Shown here: in pieces, positions 26,052 through 35,270 of the stretch | Layout: each line of letters starts with the position of its first letter | Numbering within the stretch: position 1 is the first letter of the stretch | Assembly: GCF_041200175.1 (NCBI RefSeq) | Contig: NZ_CP165727.1 | Coordinates: 1,736,001 to 1,800,000 of the forward strand | DNA length: 64,000 nt | Direction of reading: 5' to 3' | From: Streptomyces sp. R33 | GTDB lineage: Bacteria > Actinomycetota > Actinomycetes > Streptomycetales > Streptomycetaceae | Notes under the pieces: generated by a model | Databases searched by the model: none | The model's input: the letters and a program-made list of their open reading frames with translations, nothing else | Told to the model about the DNA's origin: nothing | Made by a program: the position numbers and the translations under genes

Positions 26052-26150
26052 CTCGAACCCCCGAACCCTCAAACCCCCGAACCCTCAAACCCCCTCAACC
26101 CTCGACTCCCCGGAATCCCCGGAACCCCCGGAACCCCCGCAGCAAGCATT
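26052..26150. repeat. C-rich low-complexity repeats between convergent genes
   Basis: A 16-bp unit (CCCCGAACCCTCAAAC) occurs twice near 26057-26090, followed by three or four copies of a 9-bp unit of the form CCCCGGAAC. It lies between the stops of the HTH regulator and the sigma factor. There are no spacers, so it is not a CRISPR array. Confidence 0.7.
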
Positions 26151-26205
26151 CGGCCCCGGTCCCCTCCCCGCCCACGCGGAGCAGGAGGACCGGGGCCACC
26201 GCGTG

Positions 26206-27024
26206 TCACGGGCCGACGAGCACCCCCGACGCCCCCGCCCGCAGCGCGGCATTGAGGTCGAGGAGTTCGGCGTACGCGCGGGAACAGGACCGGCAGCCCG
26301 CCAGATGACGGGCGAGGCCGCGGCCCCGAGGCGCTCCGCGACGCCTGATCACCGCCCCGAGCACCCGGCCGTAGTGGCGGCACCGCTCGTCGGCAGCCGT
26401 GTCCAGATGCGCGCGCAGGTACGCCTCGCGCAGTCCTTCGCGGGCCCGGAAGGCCAGCGAGGTCACGGCGCTGGGGGTGATGCCGAGCAGCAGGGGGACG
26501 TGGTGCGGGCAGTCGTCCTCGACGAGGGTGTGCCAGAGGACGGCCTTCCAGCGTTCGGGCAGGGCCTGGAAGGAGCGGGCGACGAGCCGGCGGTCCTCGC
26601 TGTCCAGGAGCCGGCGCTGCGGGTCGTCCCCGTCGGGTCCGGGGCTGCACCAGGCCTCGACGTCGGGCGTCAGGAGGGTCCGGCCGGCGCCGTCCCGCCA
26701 CTCGAGGGCCGTGTGGCGGACCACCGACAGGAGGTACGGGCGCCAGTGGTCGCGGGGCCCGGCGCCGGAGCGGACGGCTTGCAGGGTGCGGATGAACGCC
26801 TCAGAGACGAGGTCCTCGGCGTCCTGCGGAGTGCGGCAGCAGCGGCGCGCACATGCAAAAGCGGCGGCACTGTGCCGCCGGTACAGGAGCTCGCAGACGG
26901 CTGGATCCCCGTCGCCTGCCGCGTATGCCGTTCTGAGCTGCTGTATGAGGTCGTGGTCGGAGGGCTCTGGCTCGGGCCCGGACTCGCGTTGCGGACCGGG
27001 CGTGGTGTGACGAGAGCCGGACAT
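26206..27024 (-). CDS. ECF-like sigma factor with C-terminal zinc-finger anti-sigma-like domain
   Basis: 272 residues from ATG 27022-27024 with GGAG five bases upstream. Region 2 is recognised by YRRHSAAAFACARRCCRTPQ and DLVSEAFIRTLQ, region 4 by FQALPERWKAVLWHTLVEDD and SAVTSLAFRAREGLREAYLR. The last 60 residues carry C-x2-H-like and HLAGCRSCSRAYAEL elements, resembling the zinc-binding HC2 domain of anti-sigma factors. Sigma factors with such fused tails are known in Streptomyces and are thought to be self-regulated. It lies downstream of DUF1996 on the same strand with 150 bases between. Confidence 0.9.
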   Translation of the reverse strand: MSGSRHTTPGPQRESGPEPEPSDHDLIQQLRTAYAAGDGDPAVCELLYRRHSAAAFACARRCCRTPQDAEDLVSEAFIRTLQAVRSGAGPRDHWRPYLLSVVRHTALEWRDGAGRTLLTPDVEAWCSPGPDGDDPQRRLLDSEDRRLVARSFQALPERWKAVLWHTLVEDDCPHHVPLLLGITPSAVTSLAFRAREGLREAYLRAHLDTAADERCRHYGRVLGAVIRRRGAPRGRGLARHLAGCRSCSRAYAELLDLNAALRAGASGVLVGP

Positions 27025-27174
27025 GGCACTCCTCGTGTGGGTCTCAGGGACCGCGGGCCCCTTCGGGCAGTGGCACGAGCGCGAACGCGGTGCCGGCCCG
27101 AAGTCGGCTTCGGTCCGGCACCGCTCTCGGGGCGACGCTGGGGAGGTGGGAGGGGGAGCATCGCCCCGAGGGAC

Positions 27175-28590
27175 TCAGCGGCAGGCGCGCCCGTCGTTGA
27201 TGCAGCGCACTGCACCGGCCATCAGGCCGTTCGACATGACGTTGATGAAGTCTCCGTGGTCGGTCACCGGCTTGTGGATCTGTTCGGGGAAGCTGTCCAC
27301 GGCGAACCGGGAGCCGGGCGGAACGCTGTAGACGATCCGCTGCACCAGCTGCGGGATGGCCTTGAAGCCCTTCTTGCAGTTGCCGTTGGCGTCGGCGAAG
27401 GCCACGTGGGTGCGGTGGTTGGCGCTGTCGATGTTCTTGCCGTCCCAGCAGCTCTGGAAGTTGAACGTCCGTACGACGTCACTGCCCTTGGGGCACACCG
27501 GGTACTTGTCCTTCAGCTGGCGGTTCTCGAAGCCGGTGCAGCTCCACGACGCGTTCGCGTTGGCGTTGCCGTTGGTGAGGGCCTTGGCGTCGCCGGTGAT
27601 GATCCGCAGGAAGCGGGGCATCGCCGCGACCTTGCTCACGGGGCTGCCCTTGAACTCGATGGTCACCTGCTTCGGCTTCAGGATCGTGCCGACGTTCGCG
27701 TCCTGGCCGCCGCCGGGCGCCTTGGCGTCCTTCTCCGCCTTGCCGTCGCGCAGGCGCAGCACGGGCCAGTAGTACGTCGACTGGTCGCCGTTGGTGCAGG
27801 TGGTCCCGGACTGGGCGAGGCTGTTGTTGGTGGAGAAGGCGTCGGTGGTCTTGTTGCCCACGTAGTCGTGCATGTGGTGGGCGCCGTTGCTCACACCCGG
27901 CGCGACGATGACGTTGTCCGGGTTGAAGTGGCCGTTCTCGTTGCGCCCGCACTGCACGGCGAAGGATCCGGTGGAGGCGCCCCCGCGGGCGGCGGGCTTG
28001 CGCACGTTGGGCTTCACGTTGCCGATGGCGACGAAGTCGCTGCGGGCAGGTCCGCCCTTGGCCTGCTGCTGCTGTTGCTGTTGCTGTTGTTGCTGTTGCG
28101 GTGCGCTCTGCTTCGCGGCGTCCTGGGCGCCGTCGGCGGCGGCCGGCTCGTCCGCCGGGTCGGCGGCCGCAGCCTCCTTCATCACGCACCCGCTGAGCCC
28201 TTGCAGTCCGGCGGGCTTCTGGCCCGCCTTCCCGAGCGTGTCGGACAGGTTGGTGATGGTCTTGTCGCGCTGCTGCTTCAGTCCGCCGAGCAGCGCCTTG
28301 CGATTGGCCTGGCCGGAGGAGAGCTGCTTGTAGGCGTCGGCGACCTGGGTGTCGAGCTGCGCGAGGTTCGCGTCCACCTCGTTGCGGGCCTGGTCGGGGA
28401 CGCTCTCGAGCTTGTCGCCCACGTCCGGGCAGTCGATGGTGGCCGTCACGGGCGCGTTTCGGGAATCCTGCCCTGCGAAGGCGCCCTGCGAGACGAACAC
28501 GACCCCACCGCCGCCCAGGACCAGGGCGGACATCGCGGCGAGGATCTTGTGCTTCGGCCGCAGACGGCGTTTGTGGCCCTTTTGACTCAT
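27175..28590 (-). CDS. Secreted DUF1996 protein with polyglutamine tract
   Basis: 471 residues. N-terminal membrane/signal segment (HKILAAMSALVLGGGGVVFV) after a basic start. Residues about 45-135 are helical. A tract of 12 glutamines separates this from the C-terminal DUF1996 domain (about 185-471; NGHFNPDNVIVAPGVSNGAH, HHMHDYVGN, NHRTHVAF, CPKGSDVVRTFNF). DUF1996 proteins are secreted in actinobacteria and fungi; their function is not established. The conserved histidines suggest metal binding. It starts nine bases after the stop of DUF4142, so the two form an operon. Confidence 0.9.
   Translation of the reverse strand: MSQKGHKRRLRPKHKILAAMSALVLGGGGVVFVSQGAFAGQDSRNAPVTATIDCPDVGDKLESVPDQARNEVDANLAQLDTQVADAYKQLSSGQANRKALLGGLKQQRDKTITNLSDTLGKAGQKPAGLQGLSGCVMKEAAAADPADEPAAADGAQDAAKQSAPQQQQQQQQQQQQAKGGPARSDFVAIGNVKPNVRKPAARGGASTGSFAVQCGRNENGHFNPDNVIVAPGVSNGAHHMHDYVGNKTTDAFSTNNSLAQSGTTCTNGDQSTYYWPVLRLRDGKAEKDAKAPGGGQDANVGTILKPKQVTIEFKGSPVSKVAAMPRFLRIITGDAKALTNGNANANASWSCTGFENRQLKDKYPVCPKGSDVVRTFNFQSCWDGKNIDSANHRTHVAFADANGNCKKGFKAIPQLVQRIVYSVPPGSRFAVDSFPEQIHKPVTDHGDFINVMSNGLMAGAVRCINDGRACR
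28068..28099. repeat. Triplet repeat encoding polyglutamine
   Basis: A run of CTG/TTG triplets on the plus strand reads as CAG/CAA on the coding strand and gives 12 glutamines. Mixed codons suggest selection for the residue rather than simple slippage. Confidence 0.8.
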
Positions 28591-28599
28591 GCGATCACT

Positions 28600-29322
28600 T
28601 CACTTCGTCGGTCGGGAATTGGGGGAGAAGGCGGGGGGCGGCGCGGAGGGGGTGCCCGGCGGGGCGTCCGCGAGGCCGTCGAAGTCGACCAGCCCACTGG
28701 CCTCGAGGACCGAGATGTGGTCCAGGACGGTGTTGTTGGCGTCCGTGGCCAGGGCCCGGACCATGGAATTGCGGGTTTGTGCCCGGATCTGGGCCACGAG
28801 GGTGAACACCTTGCCGTGGGCCCTGCGCAGCAGCTGGACGAACAGCTGTTCGTACTGGGGTCCTTGGGCCTGGTCCATCTGGTCGAGCCAGCCCTGCTGC
28901 TGTGCGCTGGGTCTGCTGGGGAGTTCCATGCCGAGTGCCTGCCCCACCTCCAGGACCCTGCGGTCCAGTTCGGTGTGGCCGTCGATGAGGTGCTCCCCGG
29001 CGGTGCGGATCGCGGGCCGTGTGCCGCGCTGCAGGGCTTGGCGCCCTGCGGGCAGCTCCCACAGGCCGGCGAGCCGCACCTTGCGGACGAAGTCCCGGTC
29101 CTGGGGGGTGAGCGGCCCGAAGGCCGTGCTCTGGATACCGGCGCCGTCGTCCTCGGCCGCCGGCGCCGTGGCGGCCGCGGCGTTCCTCCCGCCGAACTTC
29201 TGCACGGGGATCAGCAACGCGATCAGGGTGAAGGCGAGGGCGCCGATGACGACGCCCGTAGCCATCACGTGTCTCGAAGCTACCGACATGCTGCCGACGG
29301 CCGACCGACGGAAAGACAGCAC
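28600..29322 (-). CDS. Membrane-anchored DUF4142 protein
   Basis: 240 residues from GTG 29320-29322, chosen because a near-perfect AAGGAGG lies four bases upstream. One membrane segment (MATGVVIGALAFTLIALLIP) is followed by the DUF4142 domain: FGPLTPQDRDFVRKVRLAGL, AGEHLIDGHTELDRRVLEVG and NSMVRALATDANNTVLDHI. The domain is a ferritin-like four-helix bundle in the family; function unknown. The end is a Pro-rich tail. First gene of an operon with DUF1996. Confidence 0.9.
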   Translation of the reverse strand: MLSFRRSAVGSMSVASRHVMATGVVIGALAFTLIALLIPVQKFGGRNAAAATAPAAEDDGAGIQSTAFGPLTPQDRDFVRKVRLAGLWELPAGRQALQRGTRPAIRTAGEHLIDGHTELDRRVLEVGQALGMELPSRPSAQQQGWLDQMDQAQGPQYEQLFVQLLRRAHGKVFTLVAQIRAQTRNSMVRALATDANNTVLDHISVLEASGLVDFDGLADAPPGTPSAPPPAFSPNSRPTK

Positions 29323-29386
29323 TGTGCCTCCTTGCTGCGTGGACCGGGAGGGGCTGCGGCCGCTCGGGCTACGGCAGTTGACCGTG

Positions 29387-29417
29387 CCGTGGCACCCGCG
29401 CTCCCCGGGTGCCACGG
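29387..29417 (-). terminator. Hairpin between phosphatase gene and DUF4142 operon
   Basis: 11-bp perfect arms (CCGTGGCACCC at 29387-29397 and its complement at 29407-29417), nine-base loop. It is 95 bases after the phosphatase stop and 65 before the DUF4142 start, so it could terminate the former or regulate the latter. Confidence 0.6.
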
Positions 29418-29511
29418 GACGCTAGTGCCAGTTGTGGTGCCTGTTTGGAAGGACCATCACGAATGGACAAACATCCGGGCAACGCCTCGAAAGGCTGGTA
29501 CCGTGCGGGCG

Positions 29512-31608
29512 CTACTGCCCCGGTGCCTCGGACAGCGGGCGGGTCCGGGCGATGAGCAGGGCCACGTCGTCGCGCTCGTCCGGCTGCCGCAGTTCACGCA
29601 GCAGCAGGTCACAGGTCTCCTCGAGGGGACGGCCCGGGTCGCCGAGCAGCGAAGTGAGCGCCTGCAGGCGAGTGTCGATGTCCTGGTCGCGGGTCTCGAC
29701 GAGCCCGTCGGTGTACAGGACGAGCTCGTCGCCGACGCCCAGGTCGAGGGCAGTGGCTTCGAAGGGTACGCCGCCGACCCCCAGGGGCGCCCCGGTCGGC
29801 AGGTCGAGGAGCTCGGGCGGGCGCCCGGGGCTCGTCCGTACGGGCGGCAGGTGGCCGGCGGTCGCGATGCGGCACCGGTTGCGGTGGGGGTCGTAGACGA
29901 CGATCACGCAGGTGGCCATGGTGTGCCCGAGCCCGGTGGTGGTGTGGTCGAGCCGGGCCAGGACGGTGGCCGGGTCGAGGTCGAGCTCGGCCAGTGTGCG
30001 GGCGGCCGTGCGCAGTTGGCCCATGGTGGCGGCGGCGTTGATGCCGCTCCCCATGACGTCCCCGACCACGAGGGCGGTCTTGTCGTCGGGCAGCGGGATG
30101 ACGTCGAACCAGTCTCCGCCGACTTCGCCGGCGGCCCCGGCGGGCTGGTAGCGGTAGGCGATCTCCAGGCCCGGGGTGGGAGTGGGTTGGTGCGGCAGCA
30201 GATGACGCTGGAGGGTAAGGGCGGTCCGGCGCTGCTTCTGGTACCAGCGGGCGTTGTCGATGCAGACGGCGGCGCGGGCCGCCAGTTCACTGGCGAGCAG
30301 GACGTCGTCCTGGTCGAACGGCAGTGGGTTGTCGGTGCGTTGGAGGCCGAGGGCCCCGATGACCTCGCCGCGGGCGATCAGCGGCACCGCGAGGTACGAG
30401 TGGAGGCCGGCCTCGGCGAGCAGGGTGGCGGCCGCGGCGTCCCGGGCGACGCTGGGGAGGTCGCCCTTCGTCAGGTCCGCCAGGAGCACGGGGCGGGCGG
30501 ACTGTACGCACCGGGTGACCACCCGGGTGGCGTCGTAGCGGGCGATCGAGCCGACCGGGTCGGCCGCGAGGGTGGCGGGGGTGGGGCGCGCGGCCTTGAC
30601 GGCGAGGGCACGGAAGCGCACGGTCTCGTCCGTCGGGTCCCCGGGCGGGTGGTCGCCCGTCAGCACGGCGTCGACGACGTCGACCGTCGCCACGTCGGCC
30701 AGGTGCGGCACGGCGATGTCGCCGAGCTCGCGCGCCGTGACCCACAGGTCGAGGGTGGTGCCGATGCGTACGGAGGCGTCGGCGATCAGGGCGAGCCGCT
30801 GGCGGGCCAGGGCGACGGCCACCGAGGTCTTGTGCTGCTCGGTGACGTCGACGACGGACGCGGCGACCCCGATCGGCCGCCCGGCCGGGTCGTCGAGCCG
30901 GTAGAGGGAGACGGACCAGGTGTGGTCCTGGTCGGGATCCGCGGGCGTACGGCCGACGGTGAACCGGTCCAGCTGGGGCCTGCCCGTGGACAGGACCGCC
31001 CGCATCGATTCCTCGATGGACGCTGCGTCCAAACGGGGCAGCACCTCATGGACCTGGCGGCCGATGTGCTCGGCGGCGGGCAGGCCGTTGATGCTCTCCA
31101 GGGCCGGATTGACCAGGACGTAGCGCAGCTCGGAGTCCAGGACGGCCAGGCCGATCGGGGACTGGGCGACCAGCCGCATCGACAGGGCCAGGTCGCGCTC
31201 CACACGCCGCAGGGTGGCCTGGTCGGAGGCGATGCCGAGGGCGTAGAGCCGGCCCTGGCTGTCCTCGAGCCGCATGTTGCGGAATTCCGCCACCCGGCTG
31301 CTGCCGTCCTTGTGCACGACGGGGAACGCCCCGGCCCAGGGCTCTCCGCCGGCCATCACCTTCTCGAAGAGGGAGAGGACCAGCCCCAGGTGCTCGTCGT
31401 CGACGAGCAGCTGCGCCGCGAACCGGCCGAGCGCCTCGTCGGCGGTGTAGCCGAACAGCTCCTCGGCCTGCGGGCTCCAGAGCGTGATCCGCCCCTCCGC
31501 GTCGAGGACCACCGCCGCGACTCCGAGCACGTCGAGCAGGCCCGGCCCGGTGGAGGGGCCGATGTGCGCCGGTTCCGCACCGGCCGGGAAGGCGTCCGTC
31601 GTATTCAT
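29512..31608 (-). CDS. PAS-PAS-GAF-SpoIIE phosphatase
   Basis: 698 residues from ATG 31606-31608 (AAGGAG eight bases upstream). Two PAS domains (about 25-130 and 140-265), a GAF domain (about 290-455) and a PP2C/SpoIIE domain (about 465-690) with intact motifs GGDWFDVIPL, VVGDVMGSGINAA, TAGHLPP, LYTDGLVE and DDVALLIAR. Unlike the two fusions at 10.7-17.4 kb it has no ATPase domain. It should dephosphorylate an anti-sigma antagonist in response to signals sensed by PAS and GAF. It is divergent from another phosphatase gene 192 bases away. Confidence 0.93.
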   Translation of the reverse strand: MNTTDAFPAGAEPAHIGPSTGPGLLDVLGVAAVVLDAEGRITLWSPQAEELFGYTADEALGRFAAQLLVDDEHLGLVLSLFEKVMAGGEPWAGAFPVVHKDGSSRVAEFRNMRLEDSQGRLYALGIASDQATLRRVERDLALSMRLVAQSPIGLAVLDSELRYVLVNPALESINGLPAAEHIGRQVHEVLPRLDAASIEESMRAVLSTGRPQLDRFTVGRTPADPDQDHTWSVSLYRLDDPAGRPIGVAASVVDVTEQHKTSVAVALARQRLALIADASVRIGTTLDLWVTARELGDIAVPHLADVATVDVVDAVLTGDHPPGDPTDETVRFRALAVKAARPTPATLAADPVGSIARYDATRVVTRCVQSARPVLLADLTKGDLPSVARDAAAATLLAEAGLHSYLAVPLIARGEVIGALGLQRTDNPLPFDQDDVLLASELAARAAVCIDNARWYQKQRRTALTLQRHLLPHQPTPTPGLEIAYRYQPAGAAGEVGGDWFDVIPLPDDKTALVVGDVMGSGINAAATMGQLRTAARTLAELDLDPATVLARLDHTTTGLGHTMATCVIVVYDPHRNRCRIATAGHLPPVRTSPGRPPELLDLPTGAPLGVGGVPFEATALDLGVGDELVLYTDGLVETRDQDIDTRLQALTSLLGDPGRPLEETCDLLLRELRQPDERDDVALLIARTRPLSEAPGQ

Positions 31609-31800
31609 GCCGGCCGCTCCTTCCCGTCCGCTGCCCAGGGGCGGTACATCGGCCCGTTCGTTCTCCGCGCCCCGGGTCCGCGCCGCGGGGTGTTTCCCAT
31701 CCTCTCTCCACTCCCCCGCACCGGCAGCGCAGCCGCATCCCGATGGGGCCGTACGACGGAGCGCGCGGCCGGACGACGGAGCGCGCGAAGAGGGGGCGCG

Positions 31801-32937
31801 GTGTATTCAGGAGTCATGGACCACCGGCCGCCGCATCCGAGCCACCGCCAGGTCGGCGAACCGCGCCTGCCCCTGCTGGCGGTTCCGTTCGCGCTGATCG
31901 CGGTCGTCACGGTGGTCGACGTCCTCGCGCCGCCCGATGTCCACCTGGGTCCCTTCCTGGTCGCGGCCCCGGCCCTCACCGCCTCCTTCGCCGGGCCGCG
32001 GATGACGGGATTCGTCGGCGCGGTGGCCGTCCTGGCCCAGGTGTCGGTCGCCGTGACGCGGACCACCGTCACCGATCTGAACCACACCTTCCAGATCATT
32101 GCCCTGGTCCTGATCTCGGTCTTCGTGACCCTCTTCGCACATCTGCGCGAGGTCCACGAGAAACAGCTGATCCAGTTGCGCTCGGTCGCCGAGGCCGCCC
32201 AGGAGGTGGTCCTGCGGCCGCTCCGCGACCGGATGGGTCCGCTGCGGCTGGCCTCCGTCTACCTGGCCGCGGAGGCCGAGGCCCAGATCGGCGGGGACCT
32301 GTACGCCGCCACCCGCACCCCGCACGGCACCCGGCTGATCATCGGCGACGTCCGCGGCAAGGGCCTGGAGGCGGTCGGGGACGCCGCGCTGGTCCTCGGC
32401 GCGTTCCGGGCCGCCGCCCACCAGGAGGCGGACCTGCCCACCCTCGTCGCCTACCTGGAGGCCGCCGTGGCGGCGGACCCGGACGGCACGGGCGAGCCGG
32501 CCGGCGACCCCGGCGAGGCGTTCACCACGGCGGCGGTACTGGACATCCCCGATCAGGAGATGACCGTACGGCTCATCAGCTGCGGGCACCCGCCGCCGCT
32601 GCTGCTGCGCGGTGGCCGGGTCGTTCCCCTCGAGGTGGACCACCCGGCGCCGCCACTGGGCCTGACGCAGTACGTGGACACCGGCTTCGCCGCACAGTCC
32701 TTCTCCTTCGAGCCGGGCGACGTCATCCTCCTGTACACGGACGGCGTCATCGAGGCCCGCGACGCCGCCGGCGAGTTCTACCCCCTGACGGAGCGCGTCG
32801 CGGACTGGCCGGGCGACGGCCCGGACGCCCTGCTGGGCCACCTGTGCGCGGACCTGCTGGCCCACTCCCCGGGCGGCAGCCTGGGCGACGACGCGGCGAT
32901 GGTCGCCATCGAACGCGTCACCGGCCGCTCCTCCTGA
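31801..32937 (+). CDS. Membrane SpoIIE-type phosphatase
   Basis: 378 residues if begun at GTG 31801, which has a purine-rich site (GAGGGGG) about four bases upstream; ATG 31816 has GGAG only two bases away, too close. Four or so membrane helices lie in residues 20-110, then a linker helix (HEKQLIQLRSVAEAAQEVVL) and a PP2C domain (about 135-375): IGGDLYAATRTPHGT, IGDVRGKGLEA, SCGHPPPLLL, LYTDGVIEARD and GDDAAMVAIE. There is no sensor other than the membrane part. Many copies of this type occur in Streptomyces. Confidence 0.92.
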   Translation: MYSGVMDHRPPHPSHRQVGEPRLPLLAVPFALIAVVTVVDVLAPPDVHLGPFLVAAPALTASFAGPRMTGFVGAVAVLAQVSVAVTRTTVTDLNHTFQIIALVLISVFVTLFAHLREVHEKQLIQLRSVAEAAQEVVLRPLRDRMGPLRLASVYLAAEAEAQIGGDLYAATRTPHGTRLIIGDVRGKGLEAVGDAALVLGAFRAAAHQEADLPTLVAYLEAAVAADPDGTGEPAGDPGEAFTTAAVLDIPDQEMTVRLISCGHPPPLLLRGGRVVPLEVDHPAPPLGLTQYVDTGFAAQSFSFEPGDVILLYTDGVIEARDAAGEFYPLTERVADWPGDGPDALLGHLCADLLAHSPGGSLGDDAAMVAIERVTGRSS

Positions 32938-33178
32938 CCCGGCAGCCCTCCCCCGCCCGGTTCTGCTCCCGCCGCTCCGCTGCTCCGCCGCTCCCGCCCG
33001 CCGCGCGCTGCCCGCGGACGGGCCCGTCGGCATCTACTCCTTCCGCGTGTCGGCCAGTTGTCCGGATTTGAGCTCGTTCGTGAGGAGCATACGGACCGGC
33101 CCTTCGGGATGATTCGCCCGGAGCCCGCGTGCAACAAGGTGATGAGGCCATCGAATTCACGGAAGGAAACGGCTCTTC

Positions 33179-34738
33179 GTGAACATGAAACGCCTCGCAC
33201 CGATGCTCGCCGCAGCCGGTCTGGTCGCGACCACGATCCCCCTGCTCTCCGCGACCGGGGCGGTCGCCGCCACGACCGCCGAGTACACCCCGCAGAAGCC
33301 CGCGTGGCAGCGCTGCAGCACCGACCAGCCGGCCTCGTACGAGTGCGCGACCCTCAAGGTCCCGCTCGACTACCGGCGCCCCCAGGGCGCCACGATCGAC
33401 CTCGCGATATCGCGGATGAAGAGCGAGAACCCGGCCAAGCGGCACGGTGCCATGCTGCTCAACCCGGGCGGGCCGGGCGGTTCAGGGCTCGATCTGCCGC
33501 TGATGATGAACGAGGTGATGCCCAAGGACGTACGCGACCAGTACGACCTGATCGGCTTCGACCCGCGCGGCGTCGGCGCCTCCAGCCCGATCACCTGCGG
33601 GCTGACCGACGCCGAGCAGAACATCGACCGGCCGTACAAGGAGGAGACGTTCCAGGCGGACGTGACCTGGGCGCGTACGGTCGCCGAGAAGTGCCGCGAG
33701 AAGGCGGGCTCGGTGCTGCCGTTCATCACCACCCGCAACACCGCGCGCGACATGGACGCGATCCGCTCCGCGCTGGGCGAGAAGAAGATCTCGTACGTCG
33801 GATACTCGTACGGCACGTACCTGGGCGCCGTGTACACGCAGATGTTCCCGAACCGCAGCGACCGCTTCGTGCTCGACAGCGGCGTGGACCCGCAGCGCGC
33901 GTGGCGCGGCATGATCCAGGTGTGGGCGACCGAGGCGGAGCCGGCGTTCGTGCGGTGGACGCAGTGGACGGCCGAGCGGGCGGCGGAGTTCCAGCTCGGC
34001 GACACCCCGGACGCGGTCTCCAGGACCTTCTGGGACCTGGTGGCCCGGGCGGACAAGCAGCCGATCGAGTTCGACGGCATCAAGCTCACGGGCGACGACA
34101 TCCGCACCGCGCGCGGAGTGTTCTTCTACCCCTCGCAGGCGGCGCCGCTCGTCAGGGCGCTCAAGGACGCTGCGGACGGAAAGCCCGTCAAGCCGGCGGC
34201 GCCCCAGCTGAAGTGGCTGAAGCCCTCCGCGGCGCCGGCGTCGGACAACGGCACGGCCGTGTTCCTTGCCGTGGTGTGCGGGGACACGGAATGGCCCCGC
34301 TACCCGGAGCAGTACGCACGGGAGGCCGCCAAGGACAAGGCCAAGTACCCGCTGTACGGGGACTTCGCCTCCAACATCAAGCCCTGCTCCGACTGGCGGC
34401 GGCCGATCGAGCCCGCGACGCCGATGAAGACGAAGACCGACGTGCTGACGGTGCAGAACGAGTGGGACTCCCAGACCCCGCTGGTCAGCGGCCAGGGCCT
34501 GCACAAGGCGCTCAAGGGGTCGCGGATGGTGCTCGCGATGGGCGGTGAGGGCCACGGCGTGTACCTCGTGGACCCGAACTCCTGCGCCAACGCGACGGTC
34601 AACTCCTACCTGACGACGGGCAAGCTGCCCGCCCAGGACGTGACCTGCCGGACGACCCCGGGCTCGGCGGAGCGCCGCTCGGAGATCGCCCCGCAGTCGC
34701 CGCAGCGCTTCCCGGTCCTCTCCGACCGGAGGTTCTGA
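33179..34738 (+). CDS. Secreted alpha/beta hydrolase, tripeptidyl aminopeptidase type (S33)
   Basis: 519 residues. A signal peptide covers about residues 1-32 (LAAAGLVATTIPLLSATGA, then AVA). The fold is recognised by MLLNPGGPGGSGLDLP (oxyanion region) and YDLIGFDPRGVGAS. Catalytic serine is in GYSYGTYLG (about residue 209), aspartate in NEWDSQTPL (about 430) and histidine in GEGHGVYL (about 458). Cysteines near C46, C56 and in the C-terminal lid suggest disulfides. Secreted Streptomyces enzymes of this type remove tripeptides from protein N-termini. The GTG and the ATG two codons later are both possible starts. Confidence 0.92.
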   Translation: MNMKRLAPMLAAAGLVATTIPLLSATGAVAATTAEYTPQKPAWQRCSTDQPASYECATLKVPLDYRRPQGATIDLAISRMKSENPAKRHGAMLLNPGGPGGSGLDLPLMMNEVMPKDVRDQYDLIGFDPRGVGASSPITCGLTDAEQNIDRPYKEETFQADVTWARTVAEKCREKAGSVLPFITTRNTARDMDAIRSALGEKKISYVGYSYGTYLGAVYTQMFPNRSDRFVLDSGVDPQRAWRGMIQVWATEAEPAFVRWTQWTAERAAEFQLGDTPDAVSRTFWDLVARADKQPIEFDGIKLTGDDIRTARGVFFYPSQAAPLVRALKDAADGKPVKPAAPQLKWLKPSAAPASDNGTAVFLAVVCGDTEWPRYPEQYAREAAKDKAKYPLYGDFASNIKPCSDWRRPIEPATPMKTKTDVLTVQNEWDSQTPLVSGQGLHKALKGSRMVLAMGGEGHGVYLVDPNSCANATVNSYLTTGKLPAQDVTCRTTPGSAERRSEIAPQSPQRFPVLSDRRF

Positions 34739-34777
34739 CCCCGCAGGGGTTTTGACCCCGCAGGCTTCGGCCGCCGC

Positions 34778-35221
34778 TCAGGACGCCTCCACGGCGGCCT
34801 TGATCCGGCGGCCGAAGTCGGGGGCGTCCTTGCGTGCCGCGCCCACCGCGAGGCCCACCAGCAGCTTCCCGAGTCCGTGCCCCTCGAGGGTGTTGAAGAT
34901 GCGGACCCGGGTGCGGTCGCCGGGCAGGGCCTCGAAGTCGTACCCGCCCTCGGCCGTGACCAGGTTCTTGCTCTGCTCCGTCCAGCGGATCCGCCGCGGC
35001 GGATCGAAGCCGGTGATGCGGAACTCCCGGGCGGTCTTCATCCCGGCGTCCTTCACCGTGCTGCGGAAGACCGTGCCCACACCGGTCGCGCCGTCCGGCG
35101 TCCGGGTGATCTCCTGGACCCGCGGGCTGAATTGCGGGTCGTTGCGGCCGTCGGCCAGGTAGGCGAAGACCTCCCCGACGGGCCGGTCGATCTCGACGGT
35201 CGCCTCGAACTGTCCGGACAT
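34778..35221 (-). CDS. SRPBCC-family (START-like) protein
   Basis: 147 residues from ATG 35219-35221 with GGAGGA six bases upstream. It starts with MSGQFEATVEIDRPVGEVFAYLAD, the standard opening of polyketide cyclase/START-like folds, and ends in a helix (LLVGLAVGAARKDAPDFGRR). Such proteins bind hydrophobic ligands; this one has no catalytic signature. It follows the truncated TetR gene on the same strand by 49 bases. Confidence 0.88.
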   Translation of the reverse strand: MSGQFEATVEIDRPVGEVFAYLADGRNDPQFSPRVQEITRTPDGATGVGTVFRSTVKDAGMKTAREFRITGFDPPRRIRWTEQSKNLVTAEGGYDFEALPGDRTRVRIFNTLEGHGLGKLLVGLAVGAARKDAPDFGRRIKAAVEAS

Positions 35222-35270
35222 CGCTGCTCCTCCGTGCGATTCCCCCGATCCACGATCGCAGACCCGCGCC

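Noticed and set aside
26052..26150. CRISPR-like repeats
   Set aside because: Units are directly tandem without unique spacers and no cas gene is near.
26203..32937. Plus-strand open frame of over 2,200 codons
   Set aside because: Only the last part (from 31801) is a real gene. The rest is the mirror of five minus-strand genes.
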